From a virus: 35,303 bases of DNA. The notes beneath the pieces were generated by a model. It saw only the letters and a program-made list of their open reading frames with translations. It had not been told where the DNA came from and did not search any database. Every line of letters begins with the position of its first letter. Positions within the stretch are counted from its first letter, which is position 1. This document shows positions 6,755 through 15,105 of the stretch, piece after piece. Position numbers and translations under genes: made by a program. Location: IMG/VR virus record IMGVR_UViG_3300020182_002315, positions 1 to 35,303 of that record. One strand, written 5' to 3'.

Positions 6755-9058
6755 CTAGGCGTTTTGTCCATAGTCCACTTGCCCATAGTATTCCGCCATA
6801 AATTTTTCATATTTTCCATTAGAATAGTCATCGTGTACTACCTCAAAGTCGCATCCAATAGGACACCCTGGAATATTCAACCCTCTGTCCATCTGAACAT
6901 AACGTTGAAGATTCTCTTTGTATACATCAATTTCATCTTCGGGCACTTCTGCAAGAATAGAGTCATGCACAAGAGCAAAGATTCTAGACTTCATACCGGA
7001 AGTTTTGATGTGCTGATTCATGTCTATAGCACCTAGTAGGTTGATATCGCTAGCAGCAGACTGAACCAAAAAATTGAGACCAGACCTAATGCTATGCGAC
7101 TGGACACCTTTATCGGTAGACGATACATTAGGGAGTCGTCTTTTTCTGCCGAAAAAACTGTAGATAAACCCATTATCCGCAATAAATTTCTGATTATTGT
7201 CAATCCAATTCCTTAATTTGTGAAAAGTTTTAAAGTAGTCAGTGATAACTTCACTTGCTTCATGTTTTGAGAAAAATGTACCACTATCTTTAGTTACTTG
7301 CTCACTTATCTTAGCAGGCCCGGCTCCATACATAATGCCAAAGGTAACTGCTTTAGCTGCTTGTCTTTGTGTGGGATATACTTCAGCAACGTCCTCTACG
7401 TTACACGAAAGTTTAAATACTGTTTTAGCAATTGTACTATGAAAGTTTCCGCCTGACTTAAATACCTCCATCAAGGCAGTATCTTTTGCAAGAACTGCTG
7501 CAACGTATACTTCTGCAGTAGTTAAGTCCATTGCTACAATTTTGTTTCCTGGTTTGGCACGAATACATCCTTTAACAGTAGGATTATCCCGAGGAAGTTG
7601 TTGCATATTTAACTTACCGCTAGAAGATAACCTCCCAGAAGTAGTGCTATGAAGATTAAAATTCGTCCTAAGTCGCTTATCCCGATCAAGCTGAGGAATG
7701 ATCTTATCCAGATATGTATTCTTGATTTTAGACTTTTGCCGTATATCAAGTATGAGCCGGGGTATATCCGACTCTTCTGAAAGTTTTTCCAGTACTTCCG
7801 CATCTGTAGAGTTTGCTCCTGTTCCTGTTTTCTTTCCGGTTGGCTGTAACCCTAAGAAGTCAAAAAGAAGGCTTCTTAGCTGTACTGTAGAGTTAGGATT
7901 AAAATCTTTTCCATTAATAGCCTCAAACTTTCTTACTGCTTCATTCTCAGAGAGAATACTAACAGCATGATCTATATCATCTTGAAGGACAGATTGAGCG
8001 GTCAATAGTCTTTTAGAGTCAAAAGGAACGCCATTGTCCTGTACGTCCAGCAGAAAACGGCAGCCAGGTATAAGAATATTATCATATACCCACTTAAGCT
8101 TTCTGTTTTGCTTAATCTTCACAAACTTTTCATAAAGAAGTAGAGTACATACAGCATCCATTGCTGCGTAAGTTTTCATTGTATCAAACGGAATCATGTC
8201 CCAAGTAAAACTTGAGTTGTCATGCCCTGTTTGTTTCTTATACTCTGCAATCCAATCATACATTGGTTTTTCATAATCACCGAAGGGAGTATACTTAAGT
8301 GATAGAGTTTTGAGGCCGTGATTTCCTGGGTTCTCATCAATTAAATAATGAAGCAACATAGTATCTTCAAAGTCGGGAAACTCGAAGCCAAAATGATACT
8401 CAAAAAAGGCCATATCAAACTTGGCGTTATGAAAGATTACTTTTTTAGTAGAAAAGAGTTCTCTTAATAAGTCTTCAGTAGTTTCGTCAAAGCACTCCGT
8501 GTCTATGTAGACCCCGCTACGGCCCGTGTAAGACATCGATATGCCTAACATGTGCCCATTTCTAGGATACAACCCAGTAGTTTCGGAGTCAAGAGCAATA
8601 TATTCGGCATTTTCAATAGCATCTTTAATCCATGCGTTTGCCTCTTGGGTATCTTGTATTCCCCTAGCTATAGACTCGTCTATAACTACATCATTAATCT
8701 CACCATTAATATAAGAAATAATACTAGCTTTTGAGTTTTCCCAAGTAGGTTTAGCTTCTGGCTTAAAGGCGAGCATAGAGGGGTTTATTACAGGAAGAAA
8801 TTTACTATCTACTTTCCTTCCTGAATATTCCGTCACAGAATTAATTTTGGTATAATACTTTAAAGCATCAGAACCTACTAGGATAACCCAGTCATAAGAA
8901 TCAATATCTATGTTAATATCTACATCTCTTACTAATACTTTTTTAATAGTAGGATCGGAACATAATTGATACTGATCAAATTCAAAAGCATTGTCAAACT
9001 CTGAGCGAAAATCTGTTCTTGAAGTTTTGGTTTCTATTAGAGCAACCTTAGGGCTCAT
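6755..9058 (-). CDS. Family A DNA polymerase with 3'-5' exonuclease domain
   Basis: This 767-residue polymerase is the likely replicative enzyme. The proofreading domain starts near residue 153 with IALDSETTGL (D157, E159). Polymerase motif A is atypical, MDLTTAEVYVAA, where DYSxxELR is usual. Motif B is RQAAKAVTFGIMYG, with phenylalanine at the position equivalent to E. coli Pol I F762. Motif C is LVHDS. There is no 5'-3' exonuclease domain. Residues 1-100 are an extra N-terminal segment with a possible uracil-DNA-glycosylase-like fold (LVGSDALKYY and PVINPSM). The ATG at 9058 is preceded by AGGAGT. The gene sits next to primase, as expected for T5- and T7-type replication modules. Confidence 0.96.
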   Translation of the reverse strand: MSPKVALIETKTSRTDFRSEFDNAFEFDQYQLCSDPTIKKVLVRDVDINIDIDSYDWVILVGSDALKYYTKINSVTEYSGRKVDSKFLPVINPSMLAFKPEAKPTWENSKASIISYINGEINDVVIDESIARGIQDTQEANAWIKDAIENAEYIALDSETTGLYPRNGHMLGISMSYTGRSGVYIDTECFDETTEDLLRELFSTKKVIFHNAKFDMAFFEYHFGFEFPDFEDTMLLHYLIDENPGNHGLKTLSLKYTPFGDYEKPMYDWIAEYKKQTGHDNSSFTWDMIPFDTMKTYAAMDAVCTLLLYEKFVKIKQNRKLKWVYDNILIPGCRFLLDVQDNGVPFDSKRLLTAQSVLQDDIDHAVSILSENEAVRKFEAINGKDFNPNSTVQLRSLLFDFLGLQPTGKKTGTGANSTDAEVLEKLSEESDIPRLILDIRQKSKIKNTYLDKIIPQLDRDKRLRTNFNLHSTTSGRLSSSGKLNMQQLPRDNPTVKGCIRAKPGNKIVAMDLTTAEVYVAAVLAKDTALMEVFKSGGNFHSTIAKTVFKLSCNVEDVAEVYPTQRQAAKAVTFGIMYGAGPAKISEQVTKDSGTFFSKHEASEVITDYFKTFHKLRNWIDNNQKFIADNGFIYSFFGRKRRLPNVSSTDKGVQSHSIRSGLNFLVQSAASDINLLGAIDMNQHIKTSGMKSRIFALVHDSILAEVPEDEIDVYKENLQRYVQMDRGLNIPGCPIGCDFEVVHDDYSNGKYEKFMAEYYGQVDYGQNA

Positions 9059-9066
9059 GTGTACTC

Positions 9067-9897
9067 CTAATTATATAATTGGTTTTTTAAGTTTACTACT
9101 TGTTCTTCTGAAAGGTCTCCAGGATCTCGTCCCTCAAGATTTATGTTTCGAGTATATAAACCTATCTCTTCCGCCATAGCTTTTACTTCTAAAGCTGCAG
9201 CTTGTCCTGGAGTATCTCCGTCAAAAAATATATCTACTCTTTGCACTCCTCGAAGTTTTAATATGCCTAATTTATCTTTTGATATATTTTTTGTGCCAAA
9301 ACAACATATAGCATTATTTAAACCTTTATCATGAAGATTCAGCATATCAAAGATACCCTCTACTAATAAGCAGGTACTCCGTATAGGATTAGCATCACTA
9401 GGATACAGAGGAAGCTTAGCCTTAGGCGGCGCAATATAATATTTTGGTATGCCATTTGTTGTGTGTCTTCCATTAAATGCTACTATTCTCCCAGTTAAAT
9501 CTCTTATAGGAAAAACTATTCTTCCTAAGTATTCTCTATCATGATGTTGAAATGCTTCAAATTTTTTGTATGTTTCTGGCTTTATTCCTCTCCAGTTCCC
9601 AGTATAGGACGTGTAAGAGAGGGGAAAAGATAGGCCAACGCTGTCTGCGCGCTTTTCGTTAATCTTATTTTTGAGTAGTTCACGTTTTAGCTGTAACTGA
9701 CTTACCTTTTCCCCATACAAACTAAAAACGTTTCCCTTGTATCCACAAGAAAAACAATTAAATATGCCCGTAGTTCTATCCACTCTCATAGATGGATTAC
9801 TATCGTCATGTTCGGGATTTAAACAACGTACAAGAAAGTCTTTTCCCTTAGCAAGATAATCTATTCCTTTAGATTGTAGTAGCTCTTGTACTGTCAT
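9067..9897 (-). CDS. DNA primase with CHC2 zinc finger and TOPRIM domain
   Basis: This 276-residue protein makes RNA primers for replication. The N-terminal zinc-binding set is C25, H30, C48 and C51 (CLNPEH, then CFSC). The TOPRIM domain has LLVEGIFDML and, later, the IFFDGDTPG acidic motif. At 276 residues it is much shorter than bacterial DnaG and has no helicase-binding domain, so it pairs with the separate DnaB-type helicase encoded at 10482-11858. The ATG overlaps the stop of the upstream small gene (ATGA), and the stop is 8 nt before polA. Confidence 0.94.
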   Translation of the reverse strand: MTVQELLQSKGIDYLAKGKDFLVRCLNPEHDDSNPSMRVDRTTGIFNCFSCGYKGNVFSLYGEKVSQLQLKRELLKNKINEKRADSVGLSFPLSYTSYTGNWRGIKPETYKKFEAFQHHDREYLGRIVFPIRDLTGRIVAFNGRHTTNGIPKYYIAPPKAKLPLYPSDANPIRSTCLLVEGIFDMLNLHDKGLNNAICCFGTKNISKDKLGILKLRGVQRVDIFFDGDTPGQAAALEVKAMAEEIGLYTRNINLEGRDPGDLSEEQVVNLKNQLYN

Positions 9898-10088
9898 ATA
9901 ATCCAGGGCCTCCCTTCTTCTATAGCATCTTTAGCTACTTGATAATAGTCTTTCTGCTCATCATTCATAAAACAGAAGTATATGTCTAAATAATTGACTA
10001 CTTTTTCGGCTTCTTTGTAATTATTTGCTTCCATATTAATTTGCAAAACATCTAATAAAGATTCTATTTTTTTATAAGCTCTTTTCAT
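9894..10088 (-). CDS. Small conserved helical protein
   Basis: This 64-residue protein has no recognised function. It is mostly predicted helix, with a basic N-terminus (MKRAYKKIESLL) and two heptad-like stretches, and it ends EEGRPWII. Its TGA overlaps the primase ATG, so it is translated with primase. The ATG is 7 nt after the previous gene's stop. The position suggests a replication accessory role, but nothing in the sequence shows one. Confidence 0.72.
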   Translation of the reverse strand: MKRAYKKIESLLDVLQINMEANNYKEAEKVVNYLDIYFCFMNDEQKDYYQVAKDAIEEGRPWII

Positions 10089-10095
10089 TTAATCC

Positions 10096-10407
10096 TTAGT
10101 TAGACATTTTAGATATGTCTTTAGCATATTCCCTATTAGTTACAGGTACAGCATTAGACTTGTGCATCGTTGCTATTCCGATGATATAGGTTCCGGTGTA
10201 TTGGGAAGACTCTTTTCTAGTTCCTGCCGCCGCTTTGATAGTAGTAGTGCACGATGGGTAGCATTTTGCCTCCTCTGAACGAACACTTGCATACGTCTTT
10301 TTTGGTTTGTACTCCTGAAACTTAGTCGGTTTTGCATGCTGTCTCCTGATTACTTTTCTTCTTCTACCACTATAAGTGTGATTTAGTGAACCATTAATTA
10401 TTGGCAT
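10096..10407 (-). CDS. Basic conserved phage protein with TMHKSNAVPV motif
   Basis: This 103-residue protein is highly basic in its first half (GRRRKVIRRQHAKP), which suggests nucleic acid binding. The second half has GIATMHKSNAVPV, a motif I remember from small proteins of cyanophages and other marine phages that still lack a function. It is the first gene after promoter P2. The ATG has a perfect AGGAGG 6 nt upstream, giving a clear start. Primase and polymerase follow, so P2 probably drives the whole run down to the SbcC gene. Confidence 0.78.
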   Translation of the reverse strand: MPIINGSLNHTYSGRRRKVIRRQHAKPTKFQEYKPKKTYASVRSEEAKCYPSCTTTIKAAAGTRKESSQYTGTYIIGIATMHKSNAVPVTNREYAKDISKMSN

Positions 10408-10431
10408 AGAGCCTCCTGATAATAAGCATAT

Positions 10432-10470
10432 ATTATATCAGATAATTATAGATTTGTCAAGAACTATTTT
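10432..10470 (-). promoter_or_regulatory. Sigma70-type promoter P2
   Basis: On the minus strand, TTGACA (10455-10460) and TATAAT (10432-10437) are 17 bp apart. The upstream block AAAATAGTTC matches the family in this window. The leader is about 18 nt and contains the AGGAGG used by the gene starting at 10407. It lies between the dnaB stop and that gene. Confidence 0.92.
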
Positions 10471-10481
10471 CAGGTAGATGA

Positions 10482-11858
10482 TTATATATCGTTGATTTCT
10501 TCACCCGTTTTACTAGAATCCGCTTCTTTAGGGCTGAGAACAGTCTCAGGACCAATCCTTAAAGTTTCCCAGTCCATAAATGAGGTAAAATTTTCCATTC
10601 TACCACTTCTCATTTTTGAACACTCAAAAGTAATGCATTGATCTTCGGTTGTCCAAGGATTCAAAGTAAAAGCAGCATCAGCAGCATCAAGAATCCCTTT
10701 CGCAAATCTAGCCTCTCCACTGTTATCTATCTGATAAGGAGATACTATGGGCGAATTGAACTCTTGTGCCATTGACTTTAGTGCCTTACTCACTTCAATC
10801 TGTTCCGTCCAGTCATACTGTCCCATGCGACTAGGTATGTTAGACCTTTTAACTTGATTTATATAGTCAACTATAATTACGCCAACATCTAAAGAAGACT
10901 TGACTTTTTTATCTAACTCTGATCTTATTTTAGATAGAGTTAATGCAGGATCATATACAATATCAAGTTGAGATACAGGGTCTAACTCGCAGGTAGTCCG
11001 TAATTTATGATGTAAATTATCAAAATCTCTGTCGACTAAATAAGACTTGTACAACGCTTCTCCTCCCGTAAAACGAGAAGCCCACCAGGAGGCAACCTTT
11101 TCCCACTCAACTACACTAAGGTTTCTTGAGCGAAGTCTTAAGTGTGGGACTCCTGTTGCTATAGCGCACAAGCGCTGTAAAGTCGATTTACTATCCATTT
11201 CAATTGTGAAGTAGATAGCAGTTTTTCCTGACTGGTAAACATTGTTCGCGATATTAGCGCACGTAATAGACTTACCTCCCCCTCTACGACCACCGATAAG
11301 AATTAAGTCTCGGGGAGAAAACATAAAACTCTCATCATATAATGTATTGAGTCCGAGGGGGAGGTAGCCTTCAACTTCTTCGTCAGACTCAAAAAGAGCT
11401 ATACTTTGCATAGACTCCTCTGGAGATTCTAACTCTACTTTCTCTTCTAATTCCATTACGAGTTCATGTAAATGATCTACAGTCTCTCTGGCACTCTCGA
11501 AAGCAATAGACTGATCTATATACTTTTCTAGTTGAGAAAAAGCCTCTGTTTGTACGTAGTCATTTTTTAGATACTCTAGAAGCATACCCGCATCTGCTTC
11601 TACCTCTACACTAGAGATAGCTAGAATTTTTTCGCGAGTAACTCCATCGCGGATGCTATAGTTTAGATCCTCGAAAGTAGGTAAGGTGTGATAGGTCTCT
11701 ACATGCTTGTGCACGACAGACCATAAAGATTGGTATTCGGAGGGTAAATAGTGCTTGCGCAACTGAGTCCAGGTATCAAAGTCCTGTAACTCAATTATTT
11801 GTTTCAGCAACGCACTAGATAAATTCAAAAGATTCCCCGAGTATGAAAAAGCAACCAT
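10482..11858 (-). CDS. DnaB-type replicative DNA helicase
   Basis: This 458-residue RecA-fold helicase unwinds the fork ahead of PolA. The N-terminal 150 residues are helical and acidic. Walker A is GGRRGGGKS (residues 189-197), and Walker B is VGVIIVDYINQVKRS. SPYQIDNSGEARF matches the DnaB H3/H4 region. The start codon ATG (11856-11858) and part of the next codons lie in the 3' arm of a terminator-like hairpin (11851-11878), and only a weak CGGA-type binding site lies in its loop. Expression may therefore be limited or conditional. No promoter was seen directly upstream, so it is probably reached by transcripts from P3 or P4. Confidence 0.94.
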   Translation of the reverse strand: MVAFSYSGNLLNLSSALLKQIIELQDFDTWTQLRKHYLPSEYQSLWSVVHKHVETYHTLPTFEDLNYSIRDGVTREKILAISSVEVEADAGMLLEYLKNDYVQTEAFSQLEKYIDQSIAFESARETVDHLHELVMELEEKVELESPEESMQSIALFESDEEVEGYLPLGLNTLYDESFMFSPRDLILIGGRRGGGKSITCANIANNVYQSGKTAIYFTIEMDSKSTLQRLCAIATGVPHLRLRSRNLSVVEWEKVASWWASRFTGGEALYKSYLVDRDFDNLHHKLRTTCELDPVSQLDIVYDPALTLSKIRSELDKKVKSSLDVGVIIVDYINQVKRSNIPSRMGQYDWTEQIEVSKALKSMAQEFNSPIVSPYQIDNSGEARFAKGILDAADAAFTLNPWTTEDQCITFECSKMRSGRMENFTSFMDWETLRIGPETVLSPKEADSSKTGEEINDI

Positions 11859-11878
11859 GATCCGTAGACCATGGTTGC
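11846..11878 (-). terminator. Rho-independent terminator overlapping the dnaB start
   Basis: On the minus strand a 9-bp perfect stem, GCAACCATG paired with CATGGTTGC (11870-11878 and 11851-11859), has a 10-nt loop and is followed by TTTTT. This has the form of an intrinsic terminator for the D5-like gene ending at 11906. The 3' arm contains the dnaB ATG, so the same structure would also hide the dnaB start. Confidence 0.85.
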
Positions 11879-11905
11879 CCTAGTTAGAAAGATAGCGCTG
11901 TTGTT

Positions 11906-12637
11906 TTATTCAGCAGCTTTTTCTTTCTTAGCAGCTCCATCATAGTCTGAGGCAGTAAGACCTCGTCGGGTTAACATGGTTTTAACACCACGAGGTGTTT
12001 TCCCGATTTGTTCTGCAATCTCCTCAACAGTCATGTCTGACAGTTCAGTTTCGATAGCAGCAAGAGGATCTTCTTTTGATCCGCCTTTAGTCGTTTCCTG
12101 ACGAGGAATTGCATCGATAGACTGTGCGCGGAGAAGGCTAAGAGCCTTGCCTCGTACAGAGTTTACCGAACGACCTAAAGCTTCAGCAATTTGCTCTACA
12201 AAAGCGCCGTCGTTTACCATGGCAATAAACTTGGCTTCTTCTTCATCGTTGTACGTTCGTACACTCTCAGGCTTAGGAGCAGGTTTTACATGCGAAGTCA
12301 ATTCCATAGACAAAATTTTGCCTTGAATAGTCTTAGCAGTAAAAGCACCGCCTTCAAAATGCTCAGCGATTTGAGCATAAGTATATTGCTTACTATTGTC
12401 GGTGACAAAAGAAGACAAAGTAGCTTCTTGCTCTGGGCTGAAGGCACGGCCTCCACGAGCTGAAGCAAGTTCTACATCAAAACCCATCTTTCGCAATTTG
12501 CTAGAGACAGATCGAGTAGAGGTTTCAAGACGATCAGCAGCAGAAGCTACAGTCTCTTGAGATACAGGAGACTCATCGCCTACAAATGTAGTTAGCTCTT
12601 CTGTACGTTCATCGGTCCACTTAGGAAGTGTTGACAT
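11906..12637 (-). CDS. T5 D5-like DNA-binding protein with four HTH/SANT-like modules
   Basis: This 243-residue protein is built from four short modules of about 50-60 residues, each with a helix-turn-helix or SANT-like pattern. They start near residue 6 (PKWTDERTEEL), 62 (RAFSPEQEATL), 127 (RTYNDEEEAKF) and 193 (IETELSDMTVEEI). Each ends in a recognition-helix-like segment such as RSVSSKLRKMGF, KTIQGKILSM, NSVRGKALSLL or RGVKTMLTRRGL. The C-terminus is lysine- and alanine-rich. It resembles the abundant D5 DNA-binding regulator of T5 in composition and context. GAGGAA precedes the ATG, and a terminator follows. D5-type function is an inference from family memory. Confidence 0.8.
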   Translation of the reverse strand: MSTLPKWTDERTEELTTFVGDESPVSQETVASAADRLETSTRSVSSKLRKMGFDVELASARGGRAFSPEQEATLSSFVTDNSKQYTYAQIAEHFEGGAFTAKTIQGKILSMELTSHVKPAPKPESVRTYNDEEEAKFIAMVNDGAFVEQIAEALGRSVNSVRGKALSLLRAQSIDAIPRQETTKGGSKEDPLAAIETELSDMTVEEIAEQIGKTPRGVKTMLTRRGLTASDYDGAAKKEKAAE

Positions 12638-12640
12638 AAA

Positions 12641-13396
12641 TTATTCCTCTAAAAAACTTTTTAAGTTTTCAATTATTGTTATGCCAGATAGTCTGGCTTT
12701 TTCGGTTTTTGCAGTTTCTATACCACTTTCATTAACTAAATGTGTTACGTCTTTTGTAACACTAGTCTTTACTTCAAAGCCTGCGGCTTTTAAACAAGTT
12801 GTAGCATCTGCTTTTGTTTTAAAACTCTTCAGTTTTCCACTTATACATACAATTCCAGCCTGAGAGCTCTGCGGTGATTTATTAAACTTTAAGCTAAAAG
12901 GCAAAGAGCCCTCTAGCGTTGGGTAAAATACCTCATCTAACCATGTTGTTAGACTCTCAGTAGATTTTGGGCCAAGTCCTGCCTCAGTGCAGCTTTGCTC
13001 ATTGATTTCATATATAGTATCACATACTGAGCTTAGTTTTTCACTTGCGGTCTTACCAATTAGAGGGATACTGAACCCCGCTAAAACTGTATTCAATGGT
13101 GCATTTTTTGAGTTTTCTATCTCTGCAAATAATTTAGATCCTAGTTTATCGGAATCGAGTCCTACACATAATTCTTCTTCCGTGAAGCTGTAGATTTCGT
13201 CAACTCCTCTAATATCTAATCTTTTGATTGCTGCCGGGCCTAATCCTTTAATTTTTAAAGTTTTAGCAAAGTGTTCTACTTTCTTGCTCGATTGTGAAGC
13301 ACAATCAGAATTACGGCAATAGAGTAAAGGGCTGAGCCATTCAAGAATACTATTGCAGCTAGGGCAATGTTGTGGTCTTGTAATCTGGGTCAGCAA
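12641..13396 (-). CDS. ligB: NAD-dependent DNA ligase, C-terminal subunit (zinc finger, HhH, BRCT)
   Basis: This 251-residue protein matches the C-terminal half of bacterial LigA. A four-cysteine zinc finger (C11, C14, C27, C32) is followed by helix-hairpin-helix repeats (LKIKGLGPAAIKRL around 47-60 and later SIPLIGKTASEKL). A BRCT domain covers about 178-251 (GIVCISGKLKSFKTKAD). The nucleotidyltransferase part is encoded separately at 13480-14400, as in T5, whose ligase is also made of two subunits. The start is TTG, with GAGAG 8-12 nt upstream and no ATG nearby. It has its own promoter, P3, and is followed 3 nt later by the D5-like gene. Confidence 0.95.
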   Translation of the reverse strand: MLTQITRPQHCPSCNSILEWLSPLLYCRNSDCASQSSKKVEHFAKTLKIKGLGPAAIKRLDIRGVDEIYSFTEEELCVGLDSDKLGSKLFAEIENSKNAPLNTVLAGFSIPLIGKTASEKLSSVCDTIYEINEQSCTEAGLGPKSTESLTTWLDEVFYPTLEGSLPFSLKFNKSPQSSQAGIVCISGKLKSFKTKADATTCLKAAGFEVKTSVTKDVTHLVNESGIETAKTEKARLSGITIIENLKSFLEE

Positions 13397-13423
13397 TTTA
13401 GTTCTCTCAGAAAATGAAAATAT

Positions 13424-13463
13424 ATTATACGAAAATTTTGGGTTTTTGTCAAGAATTATTTTT
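13424..13463 (-). promoter_or_regulatory. Sigma70-type promoter P3
   Basis: On the minus strand, TTGACA (13447-13452) and TATAAT (13424-13429) have a 17-bp spacer, with AAAAAATAATTC immediately upstream. It lies between ligA and ligB and should give ligB, the D5-like gene and possibly dnaB a separate transcript, with a leader of about 21 nt. Confidence 0.93.
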
Positions 13464-13479
13464 TACAAGGTCTTAGGAA

Positions 13480-14400
13480 TCATACACGCCTTAAAATACG
13501 AGGTATAATTTCGCCACTACGAATAACCTCTACATTACAGCCTATCTCTAATTCCAGAGCATTTATATATTCCATATTATGCAAGGTGGCCCTCGAAACA
13601 ACAGCGTCTCCAATTTTAATTGGATTTAGTATCGCTACAGGACTAACAACCCCTGATTTGCCTACCTGCCAAGTCACATCCAATAATGTAGTGACTATAC
13701 CTTTTTGCTGTTGTTTGAGAGCAAAAGCGCCTCTAGGATGATGTGAGGTGTAACCCGCATTATTAAATAGATAATTACTATCTAACCTAAAGACTTCTCC
13801 ATCAGTAGGGTACTCTGACACATTAAAAGTTGTTACAACATTAAAGCCTTGAGATTCAAGATAAGCTAACCCTTCAGTGAAGTAAGAAAACATATCTTGT
13901 TCAGACTGTAACCCGTAAGCAACAAATGTCAGAGGCCTACTTAGGAACTCGCTTTCGTCCTTGAGATTCAAGGAACCGGAAGCAAGATTTCTTGCGTTAG
14001 AGATATTTGAAGGACAAACAACTTCTCCAGTTACTTGAATAATATTCTTACTATCCAAAGTATTGGGAGCGAGGTGCTTAACCTTATCTGTAATATCTCT
14101 GCCCAACTTTCCGTCACCCCTTGTAAGTCCCAGAACAAGCTCACCACCAACGTATAGTAACGAGACAGCGGCTCCATCTAACTTTGGAGTACGGACGTAT
14201 TTTTCTAAGTCAGAATATACTGACAAATCAAATACTTTCTGTAAGGAGTACATTTGAAACCAGTGTGCAGTGCCGTCAGTTACCGTATGACCGACGTCAG
14301 TATTTCCATACTTTAACGATAGAATATCAAATTCAGCGTCCGAAATAATCGGATTGCCTGTATAGTAACACTCATTACATTGTGCAAGAAATTCTTTCAC
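13480..14400 (-). CDS. ligA: NAD-dependent DNA ligase, adenylation and OB-fold subunit
   Basis: This 306-residue protein is the catalytic half of an NAD-dependent ligase. A shortened domain Ia keeps the NMN-contact motif (YYTGNPIISDAEFD). The adenylated lysine is K73 in PKLDG, followed by LTRGDGKLGRD and TGEVV. The TWQVGKSGVVSPVA segment and an OB-like end (EVIRSGEIIPRIL) complete the expected order. The chain stops where a normal LigA continues into the zinc finger. Together with LigB it totals 557 residues, against about 670 in bacteria. The start is GTG, with GAGAG upstream, fed by promoter P4. Confidence 0.95.
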   Translation of the reverse strand: MKEFLAQCNECYYTGNPIISDAEFDILSLKYGNTDVGHTVTDGTAHWFQMYSLQKVFDLSVYSDLEKYVRTPKLDGAAVSLLYVGGELVLGLTRGDGKLGRDITDKVKHLAPNTLDSKNIIQVTGEVVCPSNISNARNLASGSLNLKDESEFLSRPLTFVAYGLQSEQDMFSYFTEGLAYLESQGFNVVTTFNVSEYPTDGEVFRLDSNYLFNNAGYTSHHPRGAFALKQQQKGIVTTLLDVTWQVGKSGVVSPVAILNPIKIGDAVVSRATLHNMEYINALELEIGCNVEVIRSGEIIPRILRRV

Positions 14401-14426
14401 TGGGTTCTCTCAATTACAGAAACAAT

Positions 14427-14465
14427 ATTATAGTATAATAACGAGTAAAAGTCAAGAACTATTTT
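14427..14465 (-). promoter_or_regulatory. Sigma70-type promoter P4
   Basis: On the minus strand, TTGACT (14450-14455) and TATAAT (14427-14432) have a 17-bp spacer. The upstream block AAAAATAGTTC overlaps the TAG stop of the PC4-like gene. It should drive ligA, with a leader of about 20 nt. Confidence 0.92.
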
Positions 14466-14761
14466 TGATACATGTCGTCTAAAATATCAGAAAAGTATTC
14501 TTCGAGTATATTCTTACTCTCTGCCAGAGAAAGAATCTCAACTAAGCCTGAAAAGAGCTCTTTAGAATTTTCAAACGATAAAGGCATAGACACTCCTTCA
14601 TTACTCGGCTTCCATTCCTCTGTAAAATCTAAATAATACTTTCTTAAGTGAAGGTACTCAGTACCCCTAAACTCACTTACTACTAGCCTTACTTGAATCT
14701 GTTTTTCTGTATCATAATGTATAACTCTTTCGTATGTTTCAGGAGCTTGATATAACTCCAT
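14459..14761 (-). CDS. PC4-like (p15 coactivator family) ssDNA-binding protein
   Basis: This protein of about 100 residues resembles the PC4/p15 fold, a small dimeric ssDNA-binding domain found in phages, bacteria and eukaryotes. The pattern is visible as IQVRLVVSEFRGTEYLHLRK, a beta segment with F, G and RK at the expected places, followed by EEWKPSNEGVSMPL and a closing amphipathic helix. The start is placed at the ATG at 14761, because GGAGG lies 5 nt upstream; a longer frame from 14800 lacks such a site. The TAG stop is inside promoter P4. A role in replication or late transcription is inferred. Confidence 0.75.
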   Translation of the reverse strand: MELYQAPETYERVIHYDTEKQIQVRLVVSEFRGTEYLHLRKYYLDFTEEWKPSNEGVSMPLSFENSKELFSGLVEILSLAESKNILEEYFSDILDDMYQK

Positions 14762-14762
14762 A

Positions 14763-15029
14763 TTAACCTCCGTTTTTAAGTACGGCCGAAAGCGGTACAA
14801 TAGTAGTTACGTTTCTAGGTTTCAAGAGTCTATAAGAGTCAGTGTCCCAGCAAAATAATAAAAGGGTGTCCTTAGTTTCTTTTGCTCTGTTCTTTTTATC
14901 CTGAATGTAGGGGGTAGAAAAGTCTAGCGTACATACATTATATTTTAACTTATTAGAGTTTTCACTCCTATAAGTTATAACTGCATCGCCATACTCTTTT
15001 ACTGTGTCTGCTAGTTCTTCTTTTCTCAT
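14763..15029 (-). CDS. Small hypothetical protein (88 aa)
   Basis: No family is recognised. The 88-residue product is mixed alpha/beta and lysine-rich in its middle. Its stop is 1 nt from the start of the PC4-like gene, and its last codons supply that gene's ribosome binding site. The ATG has a good AGGAG upstream. It follows the tandem hairpins at 15106-15158, and no promoter of the window's family was found in front of it. Confidence 0.75.
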   Translation of the reverse strand: MRKEELADTVKEYGDAVITYRSENSNKLKYNVCTLDFSTPYIQDKKNRAKETKDTLLLFCWDTDSYRLLKPRNVTTIVPLSAVLKNGG

Positions 15030-15105
15030 ATATCTCCTTAGTACTGCAGGTAAGTAAAATTTTTTACGTCTCTGACCTCTAAGGTTGTTTCTGTAAGACG
15101 AACTA

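Noticed and set aside
6646-6831. Small frame between polA and the 167-aa gene
   Set aside because: It would overlap polA at one end and the next gene by about 65 bp at the other, and has no good ribosome site. The product shows no clear pattern.
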